This document shows, in pieces, positions 11,560 through 23,690 of a stretch of 64,000 nt of DNA. Every line of letters begins with the position of its first letter. The first letter of the stretch is position 1. The notes beneath the pieces were generated by a model that saw only the letters and a program-made list of their open reading frames with translations, was not told the origin of the DNA and made no database searches. The DNA is from Agrocybe praecox. Its lineage: Eukaryota > Basidiomycota > Agaricomycetes > Agaricales > Agrocybaceae. The stretch lies in the NCBI GenBank assembly GCA_964017145.1, contig OZ024846.1, positions 1,178,001 to 1,242,000 on the forward strand, in the 5' to 3' direction. Both the position numbers and the translations under genes were made by a program.

Positions 11560-12700
11560 TTTGTATGACGTGATTTGTTGATTACGTCACTACATCATCG
11601 GATATTGAATATCAAAATTGATTTTATTTAAATTCCTCTTTCTTTTCTGTCGCTCTCCCCTCACTCTGACCGAAGTATCGAACACGCTCTGCATCTACCA
11701 ACACCGCCGTTTGAATATATCTAACCTCGCTCGGTGCAAAAACTTGCTTCTGAATTGGTATTCCCCATCAGCTCGCTCCTCTTTATTTCTCCCTTTTTAT
11801 CCTCCAAGGTCCCTTCTCGGTCTTTCTTAGCTTTTGATTATGGCTCACTCTCACACACATGTGCTGGCACAGTTTTACGCTCCCTCGTCTATAACCCCAT
11901 CCAGTTATGCATGACGCCTGCTCGCATAAAGACGAGCTTTTCAGCGTTAGCTCGGTTTATCATCTATTCTTTTTTCTTCTTTTCCATTTGGCCTTGCATC
12001 TCCACCACATTTCTAGTCACACTTCTATTACTCCCCATCGCCCAACGCCATTCACGCGCGCATGCACGCTCTTCTCATCGCTCTTCTCGTTCTGATTACT
12101 ACTTCTCTACGTCTGGCAGAAAGTCATACAAGGGAAGCTCAGTCACCCGATAGACACGACAGCTCATGCGCGTCTTTTTTGGGCTCTGGTTTCGACTGTG
12201 GTTGGTATTCTCTTATCTTTTTCTTGTCCTTGGTCTTTTCCTCGGCGGTCTCAGTTGGCCTTCACGTCACTTTTTCGATGCATATATCCACCTTGCTATG
12301 CCCACCAGCCGTGCTGTTCTAGGCTGCATCATAGCGCCCCCCTTAACGTACAATCCTCCTGCACTTGCAAGGAGTAATTGACAGGCGAGGAGCGCGGTCA
12401 TCTCATTGAAAGAGAAGAATTGAGGCGCATTTATTTTGATTCCTCGCCACCTGCCTGGTATTGGCGCTAACGGGAAACGGTGATACAGGGCGATACCGTT
12501 TGCTGATGGGTAGAAACGACTCTTTCGATGCCATCTTGGGAGTTGTGGTTTTCGTTGTGAAAGATTGTCGCAATGCTGAGCTTAGAGACGGCCTATCTGT
12601 CAGTCCCCCGCGTGAGCCATACATTCATCTCTGAACAAGTTGAAGTATCCCGAAGTACTGCTTTATCCGTAGCACTTCATATTCTTCCTATTGTGTTGTA
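11560..12700 (+). repeat. Unit tail repeat (unit B)
   Basis: Same segment as 6270-7130 and beyond, here a fuller copy. It starts at GTGATTTGTTGATTACGTCA near 11570 and includes the landmark near 12290. Confidence 0.6.
12062..12322 (+). CDS. Candidate small secreted peptide in unit tail (unit B)
   Basis: 86-codon frame with a signal-peptide-like start: MHALLIALLVLITTSLRLAE, followed by SHTREAQSPDRHDSSCAS. The same core frame is open at 28439 (D), 40171 (F) and 47346 (G), and in unit A. It is closed by a stop in unit C and truncated in unit E. The second half is hydrophobic and differs freely between copies, and a second frame is also open. It may be a spliced small gene of which this is the first exon, or a chance frame in pyrimidine-rich DNA. 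Confidence 0.25.
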   Translation: MHALLIALLVLITTSLRLAESHTREAQSPDRHDSSCASFLGSGFDCGWYSLIFFLSLVFSSAVSVGLHVTFSMHISTLLCPPAVLF

Positions 12701-12849
12701 ATTTTCATGTAGTAAAAAATCGATGTTATTGACTGCCAAGTACGTATCAGCCGTCAGAACTCCGTGGTCCTGAAGCGAGCGCGTTTTCAGTCGCTTTGAT
12801 TTCGTTTTCAGGTGCCCGAAAAACATCAACTCGCCGGAGTGATTCCAGT

Positions 12850-12901
12850 AGGCGTGATTAGTCGGTTAGTCGACCTGTCACCAGACTAATCCGACTAATG
12901 T
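12850..12901. repeat. TTAGTCGG inverted repeat (unit B)
   Basis: Contains GATTAGTCGGTTAGTCG, then a spacer, then CAGACTAATCCGACTAATG. It is a short version of the fuller hairpins at the ends of units C, D, E and G. Confidence 0.6.
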
Positions 12902-13051
12902 CTGTTGACATTTGTCCTATTAAATATGCAGGCATGTTTCATTGCAACGTAAGGATTGTGGATGACGCCGGGGCAAGGAAGGAGCTATGGGTAATACCAA
13001 ATTAGAGAAAAAAGGGTTATAACTAAGGGTATATCTCGTACCATATATATT

Positions 13052-14333
13052 TTAGACTTCTTCAGTTCGGATTTTTGTGACATCAAGAGGTACCTCTTGA
13101 ATTTCAGAGCCGTTGTGATTTTGAGCAGCGTCTGCCAAGGCACCAACGACGTTATCACTTGGTTCAGCGATCATGTGGGTTGAGAACTCCTCGGTTGGAT
13201 TCTTCTTTCTCAATTCGAGACGGACAACCAGGAGGGTTGGTGCAAATGCCTATCATATTGATTCAAGGTGATCAGAGAGGCTCTGCATGGTGATTCATAA
13301 TCCACTTACAGTTGTGATAACCATAACTGCATTGATATATATTTGAGCATTGACGGAAGATGCTTCAGACGCCGAAAGCGTGACGCTACTATCAGCGAAC
13401 GTAGCAATTGCCACCATCAATATTGAGCAGGAGTATAAGGCCGAGGACTCTATCATTATTTCAAAGATTTCCATGTATTTTCTTCGGGTCTTGCGATTTA
13501 TCATTTTCGAGGAATAGATTTTGATGCCAATTGCAAGTGACACAATTATACTCGTTGCAGCTCCCACACACTGGCTAGTTGCATATAGAATGTTGTACTG
13601 TTGCCCAAATCGAGCTGTCTGATAACGCAGTGGGCCTAGGTAAAGGAGAAAATTCATGACAATTGTGGTAGCGATCATCACTGTAACACTATGTTAATGT
13701 ACAATTTGGAATGGACAGTGACGCCGAAATTACCAATTTCAACAATATAAATACCCAGAAATGCAAGTATGACGTATTTCCGTTCACGGAAAAGGCGCCA
13801 TGAACGCCATATCTAAAAATACTTATCAGCAAGATGAAGTAATACAGCTCATACGATATTTACCATTAAACCATCGGCAAGAACCTGACCTAATCCAGTT
13901 AATGCTGTGACTGTGATATCTACCGCCACGGGGACAGCCGTGGTCAAGTAAAAGATATCATATCTAGTGTTGGCCTTTCCTCCCGCAAAGCAAGTAACTG
14001 TAAAAATCCAGTTCGTGATTAAAATTCCAATAGTGCAACCCAACAGTCCCGCAAGAACGCTAGTAACCACTCGTTGACCTGGCTCGGACCTGCGTGCTGG
14101 AAATTTATTAGCATTTCATGCCTCTAGCATGCAACGCAGCCCCACAATAAATTCGAAAGGTTATCAAATAAAACCCAATATATGCTCCTATGTATAGTTG
14201 TTCAGCCACATTACCTTTCATAAATGCGGTAATTACCTGCAAGAAATTGAAACATCAATGTTGAATTTAAGTTACCACTAATAAGTGATTTTTGAAATGA
14301 GATAGGGAAGGTGCCATCGCCCAGGGAAGACAT
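13052..14333 (-). CDS. Seven-helix membrane protein, array copy 3 (unit C), intact
   Basis: Exons 14333-14237, 14187-14146, 14096-13864, 13812-13734, 13680-13310, 13249-13052. Total 1020 nt, 339 aa, no internal stop. It starts MSSLGDGTFPIS and ends with a tail ending KIRTEEV. The exon 3 end is DGLM instead of DGLL before the GT. Exon 5 lacks two codons relative to copy 2 (YLGPLRYQTARFGQQ). The octapeptide repeat upstream of the start is reduced to one degenerate unit. Helix layout and the basic loop NRKTRRKY follow the family pattern. Confidence 0.8.
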
Positions 14334-14689
14334 AATGGAATCTGGGTCTGGGATACCCAACGTCAAGTAGCCGATGCCTTTAAGTACATTACGAGCGTCT
14401 ATTCCAAGGGCTTGAGTCAAGTTGTCATGGTACACTAGATATGCATCTCAGGCACCATCTTATCCTTAAGAAACATCGGCAAATATATTCACTCGCACGT
14501 TGAATCCGATATCAATGGAGAAGAAACTTGACCATTCTCCACAGCAGGGGAAGCATATGCATCATTGATATTATTTACGCAGGGCACTCATTAACCTGAA
14601 ACAAGCACAGCACATTCGAAAGGATGTAGGCGATATATACGTTCCTCAAATAAGATGTCCAAAGAGGTGATCAAGTTTGTCCATGTCCA

Positions 14690-15080
14690 TGTTCATGCTA
14701 CCAGAGCGCGCATGTTGGCCACCGCGTTCAAAGCTGTACCTGGGGTCTCGGTGCATGCAGATAGCCCGATTGTGGTCGAAGTGAGGTCGATACGAGAAAC
14801 TCTTTGCGGGAATGGTACATAAGAATTTAAGTGGAATGTTTCAGACGGGACGGCGGCAAAGTAAGTTGGCATCCCATCCTAGGTTGTACAGTCGCATTTA
14901 CTAGGAAGAAACGGGCATTCACCGGGGATCTTCACCCCGACGTGTGCTTGCGCGCTGTGCCAGTACCGCTGTGCATCTGTTTTATCTTCGGGAGTCACGA
15001 CCGGATTTGTGGAAGTAGAAACGTAAATTATGTTTCCACTTTCCACTCGGTAGTTGTTCGGCCTCTCGGACATGTTTAAG
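14690..15080 (-). pseudogene. Conserved hypothetical ORF, interrupted (unit C copy)
   Basis: N-terminal half MSERPNNYRVESGNIIY to SKCDCTT is open (15073-14879), then TAG replaces the Tyr codon seen in units A and E. The downstream half is recognisable by similarity but lies behind the stop. Confidence 0.35.
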
Positions 15081-15764
15081 CTCCGCTCGGTGGAATCTTG
15101 CCACTAACCAGGCGGAATGATAGTAAGTTTCAAATTCCACGCCACTCACTTGTGCCAAAAATAAAGGTGCGCGGCAATGAAAATAATTTAAGCGGGTATG
15201 GCGGTCAGTCTGTATGGGGGTCAATCTGTACAGAAATTAAATCGCACCACACAACTTTATTTTGGCCCCTTTCGCCCAATTTTAGGACAGGTTGATCATG
15301 AAGCTTGTGAATTCTATTTCCCCGAAATCGCTCAACTTTCAGATTTATTCCGCACACCTTTTATGGTTCAAGTTAGGTGATGTGCGCTGGCTAATATTTT
15401 AGTCCAGCGCGCGCTTTTTTCTCCGCAAAAATCACGGACAACTTTCGAGGTGTAAAGAAAGGAAAGTGCGACTTTCAGCTGCAATATTTCAATCTCCCCT
15501 CGGACATGCCCAAATTCATCATCATCGACATAGATCCCTTTCCCATGAATACTATAATAAGTAGTATGTATGACGAAAGACTAGGTAGTAATTAAAGAAA
15601 CGATAATTTCGATAATCGGGACGCTGAAGTTAAGCATTAGGCTTTTAAAATTGAAGCACTGCTGGGCGCTTAGCACTCAACCCAGGCGCTAAAACACTAA
15701 TTCCATTTATTGATCATTAGTCAAGAAATAACTTGATAAGAGAGAGATGTATTAGGTCACATCA
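15081..15764. other. Spacer between conserved ORF and AP-3 beta copy (unit C)
   Basis: Shared with 2177-2905 and 23700-24360. No gene, RNA or splice structure recognised. Confidence 0.5.
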
Positions 15765-18700
15765 TCACGAAATCAACCTCCGCGTAATATCCTCTCTTTC
15801 ATTCCCCCTCCCATCGTCTTCATCTTCTTCCTCTCCACTCTCCTCTTCGTCTTCCTCCTCCTGCCCGCTACCATCCTCCTCGTCTCTCCCGCTATCCTCC
15901 TCGTCTTCGCCTTCTTCGTCCTCCCCACTCCCTTGGCCTTCTTCGTCCTCCTCCTCATCTTCCTCGGAATAAAACGAATCCAAATCCTTAAACTTTCCCT
16001 TTTCCCCACTCCCACTCCCACTCCCAGGAGTAACCGTCCCCGGTCCCGTAGGGGTAAGCACCACAGGGGTATGCACCGTCGAGCCTCGCGTCGAGCCTCC
16101 TCCGCCACCACCGCCACCGCCGCCAAATCCCATCATCGACTTGCCGTTGCCACCACCAGACGCCGAGGAGGAAGAACCAAATGCCGTAGCATTGGTTATG
16201 GATGTAATAGATGATAGAGCAGGCTTAGAGTCATACTCGCTATCCCCCAACGAGCTCTCCACGCCCCTTTCTAGCCAGTCAGGCAGGACTTCGTCGTCAG
16301 TACGCATGTTTCTCCCCGTTATGCGCACCATGGTACCTAGAAGGACTTTCTCGTCGTCTGTAGGGAGGATAACGGGTGAGCGGGTGGATAAGCTTAAGAA
16401 GGGGGCGGGGGATAGAAGAAAGATCCAAAGACTTACCCAAATACCCCATCCCCTCATCCCCAACGCCCTCCTTCCCCTTGAACAGAACCAGCTTGACCTG
16501 TTCGCGTCGGAGAACGACGCCGGGCCTCTCTTCCGTTCTTCTCGCTGCCTCTGTCCACGTCGCATCGTCGTATACGCTCCCTGACGCGCTTGACCCAAAG
16601 CTAGAACCACCAAGCCCGCCAACCAAACCAACCACCATCCTCCCGCGATCGCGCACGCCCCAATCTGAATCGTACCGTGCCTGGCTGAGCACGTAGACGC
16701 ACAAGAGGCCTATGCGTTTCGTCCAATTCCCGTTTCCGTCCTCGTTCCCATTTCCATTCGTTGTCACTGCCGCCCCAGGCGCCAAAGCCAACACGTACAC
16801 CTTCGCAGCAAGCGTGACGATCTGCAGCTTGACGAGCTTATCCTCCTTCGCGAACGTTTTCGCCAACTTGCGGAGGACGTCTGGGGCCCATGGTGATATT
16901 GTCGTCGTCGTGCTAACATTCCCATTGAACTCTGGAGCACCAGACCCTGACCCAGCATACTGCCCCACGAGCCAAACCACACACGCACGCGCCTGGGCAT
17001 GCTTGATGTCGTCTATCCGGCGTGCGAGGTGCGCGATGATCGAGAGTGGGGATTGGGTAACCCCACCACTACCCATGTTCGTCGTGCCAGATAACTGCGT
17101 CTGTACGAGATACTTGAGCACCATGACTGCGTGGCTTACGACCGTGTCTAATTATAAGGATGTGCGTTAGTTTATTTATTCGTGTATTCGTGTATGCATG
17201 GATAAAGGGTGAAGGATGAATGAAGAATGAAGAAATGGATATCAAAAACCCAACGCACCATACCGACTCCTGATCATCCCCATCAACGCGCTCAAGCACT
17301 GTGTCATGGCCTCCGGAATCCGCGTCGCCAATTTCCCGATTGCATGTATCGCTTCGCCCACGACGCTATCGTCTATGTCGTCCGCGTAGTCCTATAAAAA
17401 TAAATGTAAAAATGATGTATTGTTAAAAAGGAAAGAAAAATCAAGGAAAAACCGAAAGAAACTCACAACAAACTCCCTCAAGATCCCCGCCCAACTATCA
17501 ACCGTAACGACACCCAACAACAAGCGGATCTTATCCTTCTTCACAGGGACCCAATCGTCCGAGCGGGCGAGGAAGCGAGTGTAGTGTGGTGCGAAGAGGG
17601 TCTAGATAGTCAATATATGAATAAACAAATAACACGAGGAAAGCACGAAAACTAGAATATTCACTCACCGCACCCCCACTCCTCCTAATAACCAACAAAA
17701 TATCAACCAGCACGACCCTCTCCACTTCCCTCGACGTGCTCAGCAGCCTCAGGAGCGGACCCACAAAATGCACCCAGTAAGAGGGTGGGCCGGCGCAGAA
17801 GAGGACGCAAGTCGCTGCAAGAATTACCTGTAGGATAGCATTTTCAGTATGATTTAATGGATACAAGAAACCCGCATAAAATAAAATAAAGCACTCACAG
17901 CAGGATTCCGACTCTGAAATACTGGCAAGACCGAATCCAACAACAACTTGACATCTTTGTCAAATTCACCCTCTTCGAATTTTTCTTTTTCCTTCTCTTC
18001 CCCACCCCCATCTGCACGCACACCCCACACGGGTCTGGGACACATAACCCTAACGTACAGCAATAGCAACCCCATCCAGAGGACTTGTCCCCACTCGTCA
18101 ATGTCGATGAGCATACGGCATATTCGCCGGAAGTGCGAGTGGAGGAGGTCCAGTTTACCTGGGGGGAAGAGAGAAAGGTGTAAGTAAGGAAATGAAAGGA
18201 AGGGGAGGGATACGGAACGTACCGGTGCCAGAGGATGTGGTGCTCAGAGTGGAGGAAGGTGGACAAATGGCTTGGAAAGCTACGGCTACGGCGCCGAGTG
18301 CTAGCGGGGATTTCTCAGCCAACAAGTGGTTCGTTATGATCTTGATTAACGCTGGGTGGTGTGCGGAGTCTAATCCAGAGACGCAGGGTGAGTAAGTACA
18401 AAGAAGGAACAAGGAAAACATACGCAAAACACTTCGGGACTGCCAACCCCGCCGCTTTCTTAATATACGCGCTCGAATCCTTGGCACAATTCTCCACCCC
18501 AAGCACGACAATGCTGCCCACCACCGGCACCCTCTCGCCCATCCCACTCAACACTCTCAGTGCCATCGCGCGTATGAGCGGATTCGCATCGGCCAAGTCT
18601 CGCTGAAAAGTGTTGATGGAGAGCAATGCAAGGTCTGGCTCGTACGACGCGTACTGCAGGAGGTAGATGTACACGAGCTTGCGCACTTCGAGGTTCGGAG

Positions 18701-18839
18701 ATGCGACGTTTTTGACGACGGAGGCAAAGTATGTCGAGACGTTGCGGTTCTTGGAGATGAGCCCAACCAAGCGCCTCATCGCGTCTAGCTTTTCGCGATC
18801 ACTGCTCCCATCGAGCCGCTTTTTCAACTGCGCCTGCAT
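15765..18839 (-). pseudogene. AP-3 complex subunit beta, truncated copy (unit C)
   Basis: Exons 2-8 resemble the intact copy and exons 7 and 8 are fully open, including MVLKYLVQTQ, APDVLRKLAKTFAKEDKLVK and an acidic tail ending EREDITRRLIS. Two lesions stop it making the full protein. The 5' end is gone: sequence corresponding to MAMSTNPYLASL...TISEH has been replaced by flank, and a 4-nt loss upstream breaks the frame, so the first usable Met is at 18839 (MQAQLKKRLDG). The acceptor of intron 1, CTCTAG in the other two copies, is CTCTGG here (near 18376). Retaining the intron, or using the next AG, leads to a stop within about 20 codons. It is the younger of the two broken copies judging by lesion count. 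An N-terminal fragment of about 160 residues could still be made. Confidence 0.85.
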
Positions 18840-19129
18840 CTTCCCGTCTAGTCCTACTCCTCCATCCCCAATGGCCCCTGTGCCAGAGGAGGCGGCACCC
18901 CGAGCCCGAGTTCGCGGGTGTGTTGGTTCGAACTTCGTTCAATTCGTTATTGCGGATATCTTATCAGAAAAAAGCGTTGATAATCGTAATTACGCCTTCT
19001 TCTTATACATACTATATTCCTGTAATCCACATAATCCAGCCGAAAATCAAAGTCGAAAGAAAGAAAGAGGAGGAGTGTGATGATGAATATTGAATGATGA
19101 ATCGATGACAGTCCGAAAAGCTACCTGAT

Positions 19130-20400
19130 CGTGACGTGATTTGTTGATTACGTCACTGCATCATCGGAGATTCAATATCAAATGTTGACTTTTATAAATT
19201 TTGGGGGTGCCTCTTTCGCTTATCAAACCCGCTCTGTGTTCGCTTGCTCTTCTGTCTGGCATCTACCTGGCTCGCTCGGTGCAGATTCGTATTTCTTCCA
19301 TACATAACCCAAGTATTTCGCAGAAACACAGAGCGGGAAATTTTTCTCCCGTTTATCCTCCTGCGCTTTTTTTCTTGTTCATCGCTCTAAAACTCCAAAC
19401 ATCCTCCCCAGTCTTATAGCTCGTTGGTCTGGTCTTCTACCCCCTTTTATCTTTCCAAGCCCGTTCTAAAACCATCGCTTTCCTTGACGCCAAACTACTG
19501 CACTGTACCGCACTCACATTTTGTTGCCACTGAAGGCACATAGCCATCTAGTGCTCTGCGCTGTAACGCTCAACGTCAGCTCGCTTTTCTATCTCTTCTT
19601 TTTCTTTCTGGTTTTTCTTTTCCGTTTGACCTTTCCCGGTCACCTTCACCTTCACCTTCACCTCCACTTTCCCTCTCCCCACTTTCTAGTCTCACACATA
19701 TCCCACCACATCGACCAATGCCATTCACCCGCGCATGCACGCTGTTCTCAATCTGTGCATTGCTTTTCTCGTCTTGATTACCACTTCTCTGTACCTTGCA
19801 GAAAGTCATACAAGGGGAGCTCAGTCACTCGATAGACACGGCAGTTGATGCGCGTATTCTTTGGCGTTTGTAATGACTGTGGTTGGTATTCTCTTGTCTT
19901 TTTTCTTGTTCTTGGTCTTTTCCTCGGCGGCCTCAATTAGTCTTCACGTCCCTTGTTTTCGTGTTTTTCGACGCATATATCCACCTTGCTATTCCCACCA
20001 GCCGTACTGTTCTAGGCTGCATCATACCGCCCCCCTTGACGTACAATTCTCCTGCACTTTCAAGGAGTAATTGACTGGCGAGGAGCGCGATCATCTCCTT
20101 GAAGGAGAAGAAATGAGGCGCATTCATTTTGATTCCTCGCCACCTGGTATTGGCGCTAACGGGAAACGGTGATACAGGGCGATGCCCTTCGCAGCTGATG
20201 GGTCAGAAAAAACTCTTTCGATGCCATCTTGGGAGGTTGTTGTTTTCCTAGTGAAATATTGTCACACTGCTGAGCTCAGAGACGGCCTCCCTCCTACTCC
20301 CTCCTATTTGTCAGTCCCCCGCATATTCGTTCCCTGACAATTAGAAGTATCTAGGAGTACTGTATACTCTTCCTATTTTAATGTGATTTCATGTAGTAAT
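19130..20400 (+). repeat. Unit tail repeat (unit C)
   Basis: Counterpart of 11560-12700 with a diverged, rearranged beginning (19190-19560) and a small triplet run CCTTCA near 19645. The candidate secreted-peptide frame is stopped by TGA near 19848. Confidence 0.55.
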
Positions 20401-20499
20401 AAACCGATGCTCAGAGATATTTTGGCCGAGACAGAGTACGTGCCACCCATCAGAACCCCGTGGTCGTAAGACGAGTGCATCTCGTTAACGTTCCAGTCG

Positions 20500-20945
20500 G
20501 CGTGATTAGTCGGTCGATCATTCGGTTTAGTCGGAATAGTCGACATGTCACCAGACTAATCCGACTAATGTCGTCACAAAATAGACTAAGATGATGATGA
20601 TGAAAGTCGGACCGCATCACCGTATGCTGCGCGCTGAGCTCTGTATACTTACTAGCACGCTATGTATGTATATCGTGCAAAGTGTGTTATATAGAGCTGT
20701 GTCCTCAAACATATTTGAGGCAACTATACTTAAATTTCTGCATTGTAATACATGTTAATTTCGGGCATTTTGGAACCCCTCGGGCGGGCCGCCACTCGAT
20801 GTCGCCTGAGATTAGTCGAGATTAGTCGGGCGATTAATCTCGACTATTCCGCCTAATCCGACTATACATAGTTGCCCGACTAATATTTTATCTTATTTTA
20901 GTCGGTATATCGACTATTTTCTAGTCAACGACCGCCTCTGGTACT
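20500..20945. repeat. Paired TTAGTCGG inverted repeats ending unit C
   Basis: Two palindromic clusters. The first (about 20505-20575) has GTTTAGTCGGAATAGTCG facing CAGACTAATCCGACTAATG. The second (about 20811-20850) has ATTAGTCGAGATTAGTCG facing GATTAATCTCGACTATT. Between them is a conserved spacer of about 240 bp with GACGGACCGCATCACC-like and TATATCGTG landmarks. The same arrangement is seen in units E and G, and the first half in D. No ORF. It resembles a non-autonomous foldback element or a unit boundary structure. Confidence 0.65.
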
Positions 20946-21367
20946 TCGCCCATGATGTATAGCGCTAGTCATCACCTCCCTGATAGCTCCCGTTCGGGTT
21001 CAAGAATATTTTTTCCGATTTTATTTGGCAAGAAGCCAGCTGAAGTATTATAGACAGCAAGTCCCCAAGAATATATCTTGGAAGGAAATGAGGAATCGCC
21101 AACCCAAAGAATTAACATGACCGTAAAAGGTGATGGTCCGAGTCAACTTTCGGACGAAATTGGAATGAGCCGGGGTATCAAAATCGAAGAAAAATCTTGC
21201 AAATTATATAAGAAGAGATGTTGACATTTGTGCTATTAGATATGCAGGCATGTTTCATTGCAACGTAAGGATTGTGGATGACGCCGGGGCAAGGAAGGAG
21301 CTCTGGGTAATACCAAATTTGAGAAAAAAGGGTTATAACTAAGGGTATATCCCGTACTGTATATATT

Positions 21368-22665
21368 TTAGACTTCTTCAATTAGGATATTTGTGACATC
21401 AAGAGGTACTTCTTGAATCTCAGAGCCGTTGTGATCTTGAGGAGCGGCTGCAAATGCACTAACGACGAGATCACTTGGTTCAGAGATCATATTGGTTGAG
21501 AACTCCTCGGTTGAATTTTTTTTTCTCAATTCGAGACGGACAACCATGAAGGTCGGTGCAAATGCCTATTGAATCGATTGGGGGTGATCAGAGAGGCTCA
21601 GGCTCCGCATGGTGAGTCATGATCCACTTACGGTTGTGATATACATAATCATATCGAAATATGAATATGCATTGTAGAAAGATGCCGAAGACAAAATTTT
21701 GGGACTACTATTGGCGAATGTAGAAATTGCCCTCATCAATGTTGAGCAGGAGTATAAGGCCGAGGACTCTATCATTATTTCAAAGATTTCCATGTATTTT
21801 CTTCGGGCCTTGCGATTTATCATTTTTGAGGAATAGATTTTGATGCCAATTGCAAGTGACACACTCATACTTGTTGCAACTCCCACACACTGGCTAGTCG
21901 CATATATGATGTTGAACTGCATTGAAAGGTGATTTGTCCAGCGATAACGCAGCGTGTCTAGGGAAAAGAGAAATTCCATGACAATTGTGGTAGCGATCAT
22001 CACTGTAAAACCATATTAATGTACAATTTGGAACCCACAGTGTCACTGAAATTACCAATTTCAACAATATAAATACCCAGAAATGAAAGTATGATGTATT
22101 TCCGGTCACGAAAAAGGTGCCATGAACGCCATATCTAAAAATTCTTGTCAGCATGATGAAGTAATACAGCTCATATGTACAATATTTACCAGCAAACCAT
22201 CGGCAAGAACCTGACCTAATCTCGCTAATGCTTTGACTGTAAGAAATATTGCAGGGACACCCGGGTAATCCAAGATCAAAAGGAAGATATCATATCTAAG
22301 ATTGGCCTCTCCTCCCGCAAAGCAAGCAACTGCAATAAGCCAGTTTGTGATAAAAATCCCAAGAGTGCAACCGAACAGTCCTGCCAGAACGCTAGTAACC
22401 ACTCGTTGACCTGGCTGGGACCTGCGTGCTGTAAGTTGATTAGCATTTCATGCCTCTGTCATGTAACATTCCCCCACAGTGAATTCGAAAGGTTAACAAA
22501 TAAAACCCAATATATGCTCCTATATATAGTTGTTCAGCCACGTTACGTTCCATAAAGGTGGTACTTACCTGCAATAAATTGAAACATCAATGTTAAATTT
22601 AAGCTCCCGCTAATAATGGATTTTTGAAATGATATGGGGTAGGTGTCATCGCCCAGGGAAGACAT
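21368..22665 (-). CDS. Seven-helix membrane protein, array copy 4 (unit D), intact
   Basis: Exons 22665-22569, 22519-22478, 22428-22190, 22134-22056, 22002-21632, 21565-21368. Total 1026 nt, 341 aa. It starts MSSLGDDTYPIS and ends NILIEEV. Exon 3 is 6 nt longer than in copies 1-3 and encodes a distinct loop (LILDYPGVPAIFLTVKALAR). The loop before helix 7 is also distinct (SSPKILSSASFYNAYSYFDM). The conserved loop NRKARRKYMEIFEIMIESSA is unchanged. Three octapeptide minisatellite units lie in frame upstream of the chosen Met. Confidence 0.8.
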
Positions 22666-22727
22666 AATGGAATCTAGGTCTGGGATACCCAAAGTCAAGT
22701 AGTCGCTGTCTCTAAATACTATTACGA

Positions 22728-22799
22728 GCATCTTTGGAGCGTCTATTCTGAGCGTCTTTGGAGCGTCTATTCTGAGCATCTTTGGACCGTCTATTCTGA
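22728..22799 (-). repeat. 24-bp minisatellite, three units (unit D)
   Basis: Units 22728-22751, 22752-22775 and 22776-22799, encoding LRIDAPKM, LRIDAPKT and LRIDGPKM in the frame of the downstream gene. Confidence 0.85.
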
Positions 22800-23249
22800 G
22801 GGCTTGAATCATGTTGTCATGGTAGACTAAGATCTATGTTGTGGAACAACGAGAGCGAGCCATCTGACATTCAAGTTGTTTTTATCCATTCTTAGTAGAG
22901 ATTCAGCGTTCAACCGGTGCATCAGCACAAGCACACAGACTGAGAACACGTCATTTCCAATAGTTTTAGGTGCCATACGCTTCGATATCGTGATGTTTTT
23001 GGCCCCTAATAGTATGACCTCCCAGGGAGTTTTTAGATATGCATCTCATATGTTTAATACCCGCCACCATCTTATCCTTAAGATACATCAGAAAATCCAT
23101 TCAGTCGCACGTTGACTCCGATATCAATGGAGAAGGAACTTGACGACTCTCCTCAACAGGCGAAGCATATACATCATTGATATTATTTACGCAGGGAATT
23201 CAGTGACTTGAAACAAGCACGGCACATCCGAAGGGGTGGAGACGATATA

Positions 23250-23690
23250 TACGTTCCTCAAACATGATGTCCAAAGAGGTGATCAAGTTTGTCCATGTCC
23301 ATGTTCATGCTACCAGAGCGCGCATATTGGCCACCGCGTTCAAGAAGCTGTACTTGGGGTCTCTGTGCAGGCAGATGGCCTGATTATGCTCGAGGTGAGA
23401 TCGATACGAGAGACTCTTTGCGTGAACGGTAGATAAGAATTTAAAGTGGAATGTTCCAGACGGGATGGCAGCGAAGTAAGTTGGCATCCCATCCTAGGTT
23501 GTACAGTCGCATTTACTAGGAAGAAACGTGGATTCACCGGGGATCTTGACCCCGACGTGTGCTTGCGCGCTGTGCCAGTACCGCTGTGAATCTGTTCTAT
23601 CTTTGGGAGTCACGACCGGACTTGTGGAAGTGGAAACGTAAATTGTTTTTCCACTTTCCACTCGGTAATTGTTCAGCCTCTCGGACATGT
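23250..23690 (-). pseudogene. Conserved hypothetical ORF, interrupted (unit D copy)
   Basis: MSERLNNYRVESGKTIY to SKCDCTT is open, then TAG stands where units A and E have Tyr. The remaining half (MPTYFAAIPSGTFHFKFLST) is intact behind the stop as an ATG-started frame at 23487-23305. Confidence 0.35.
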
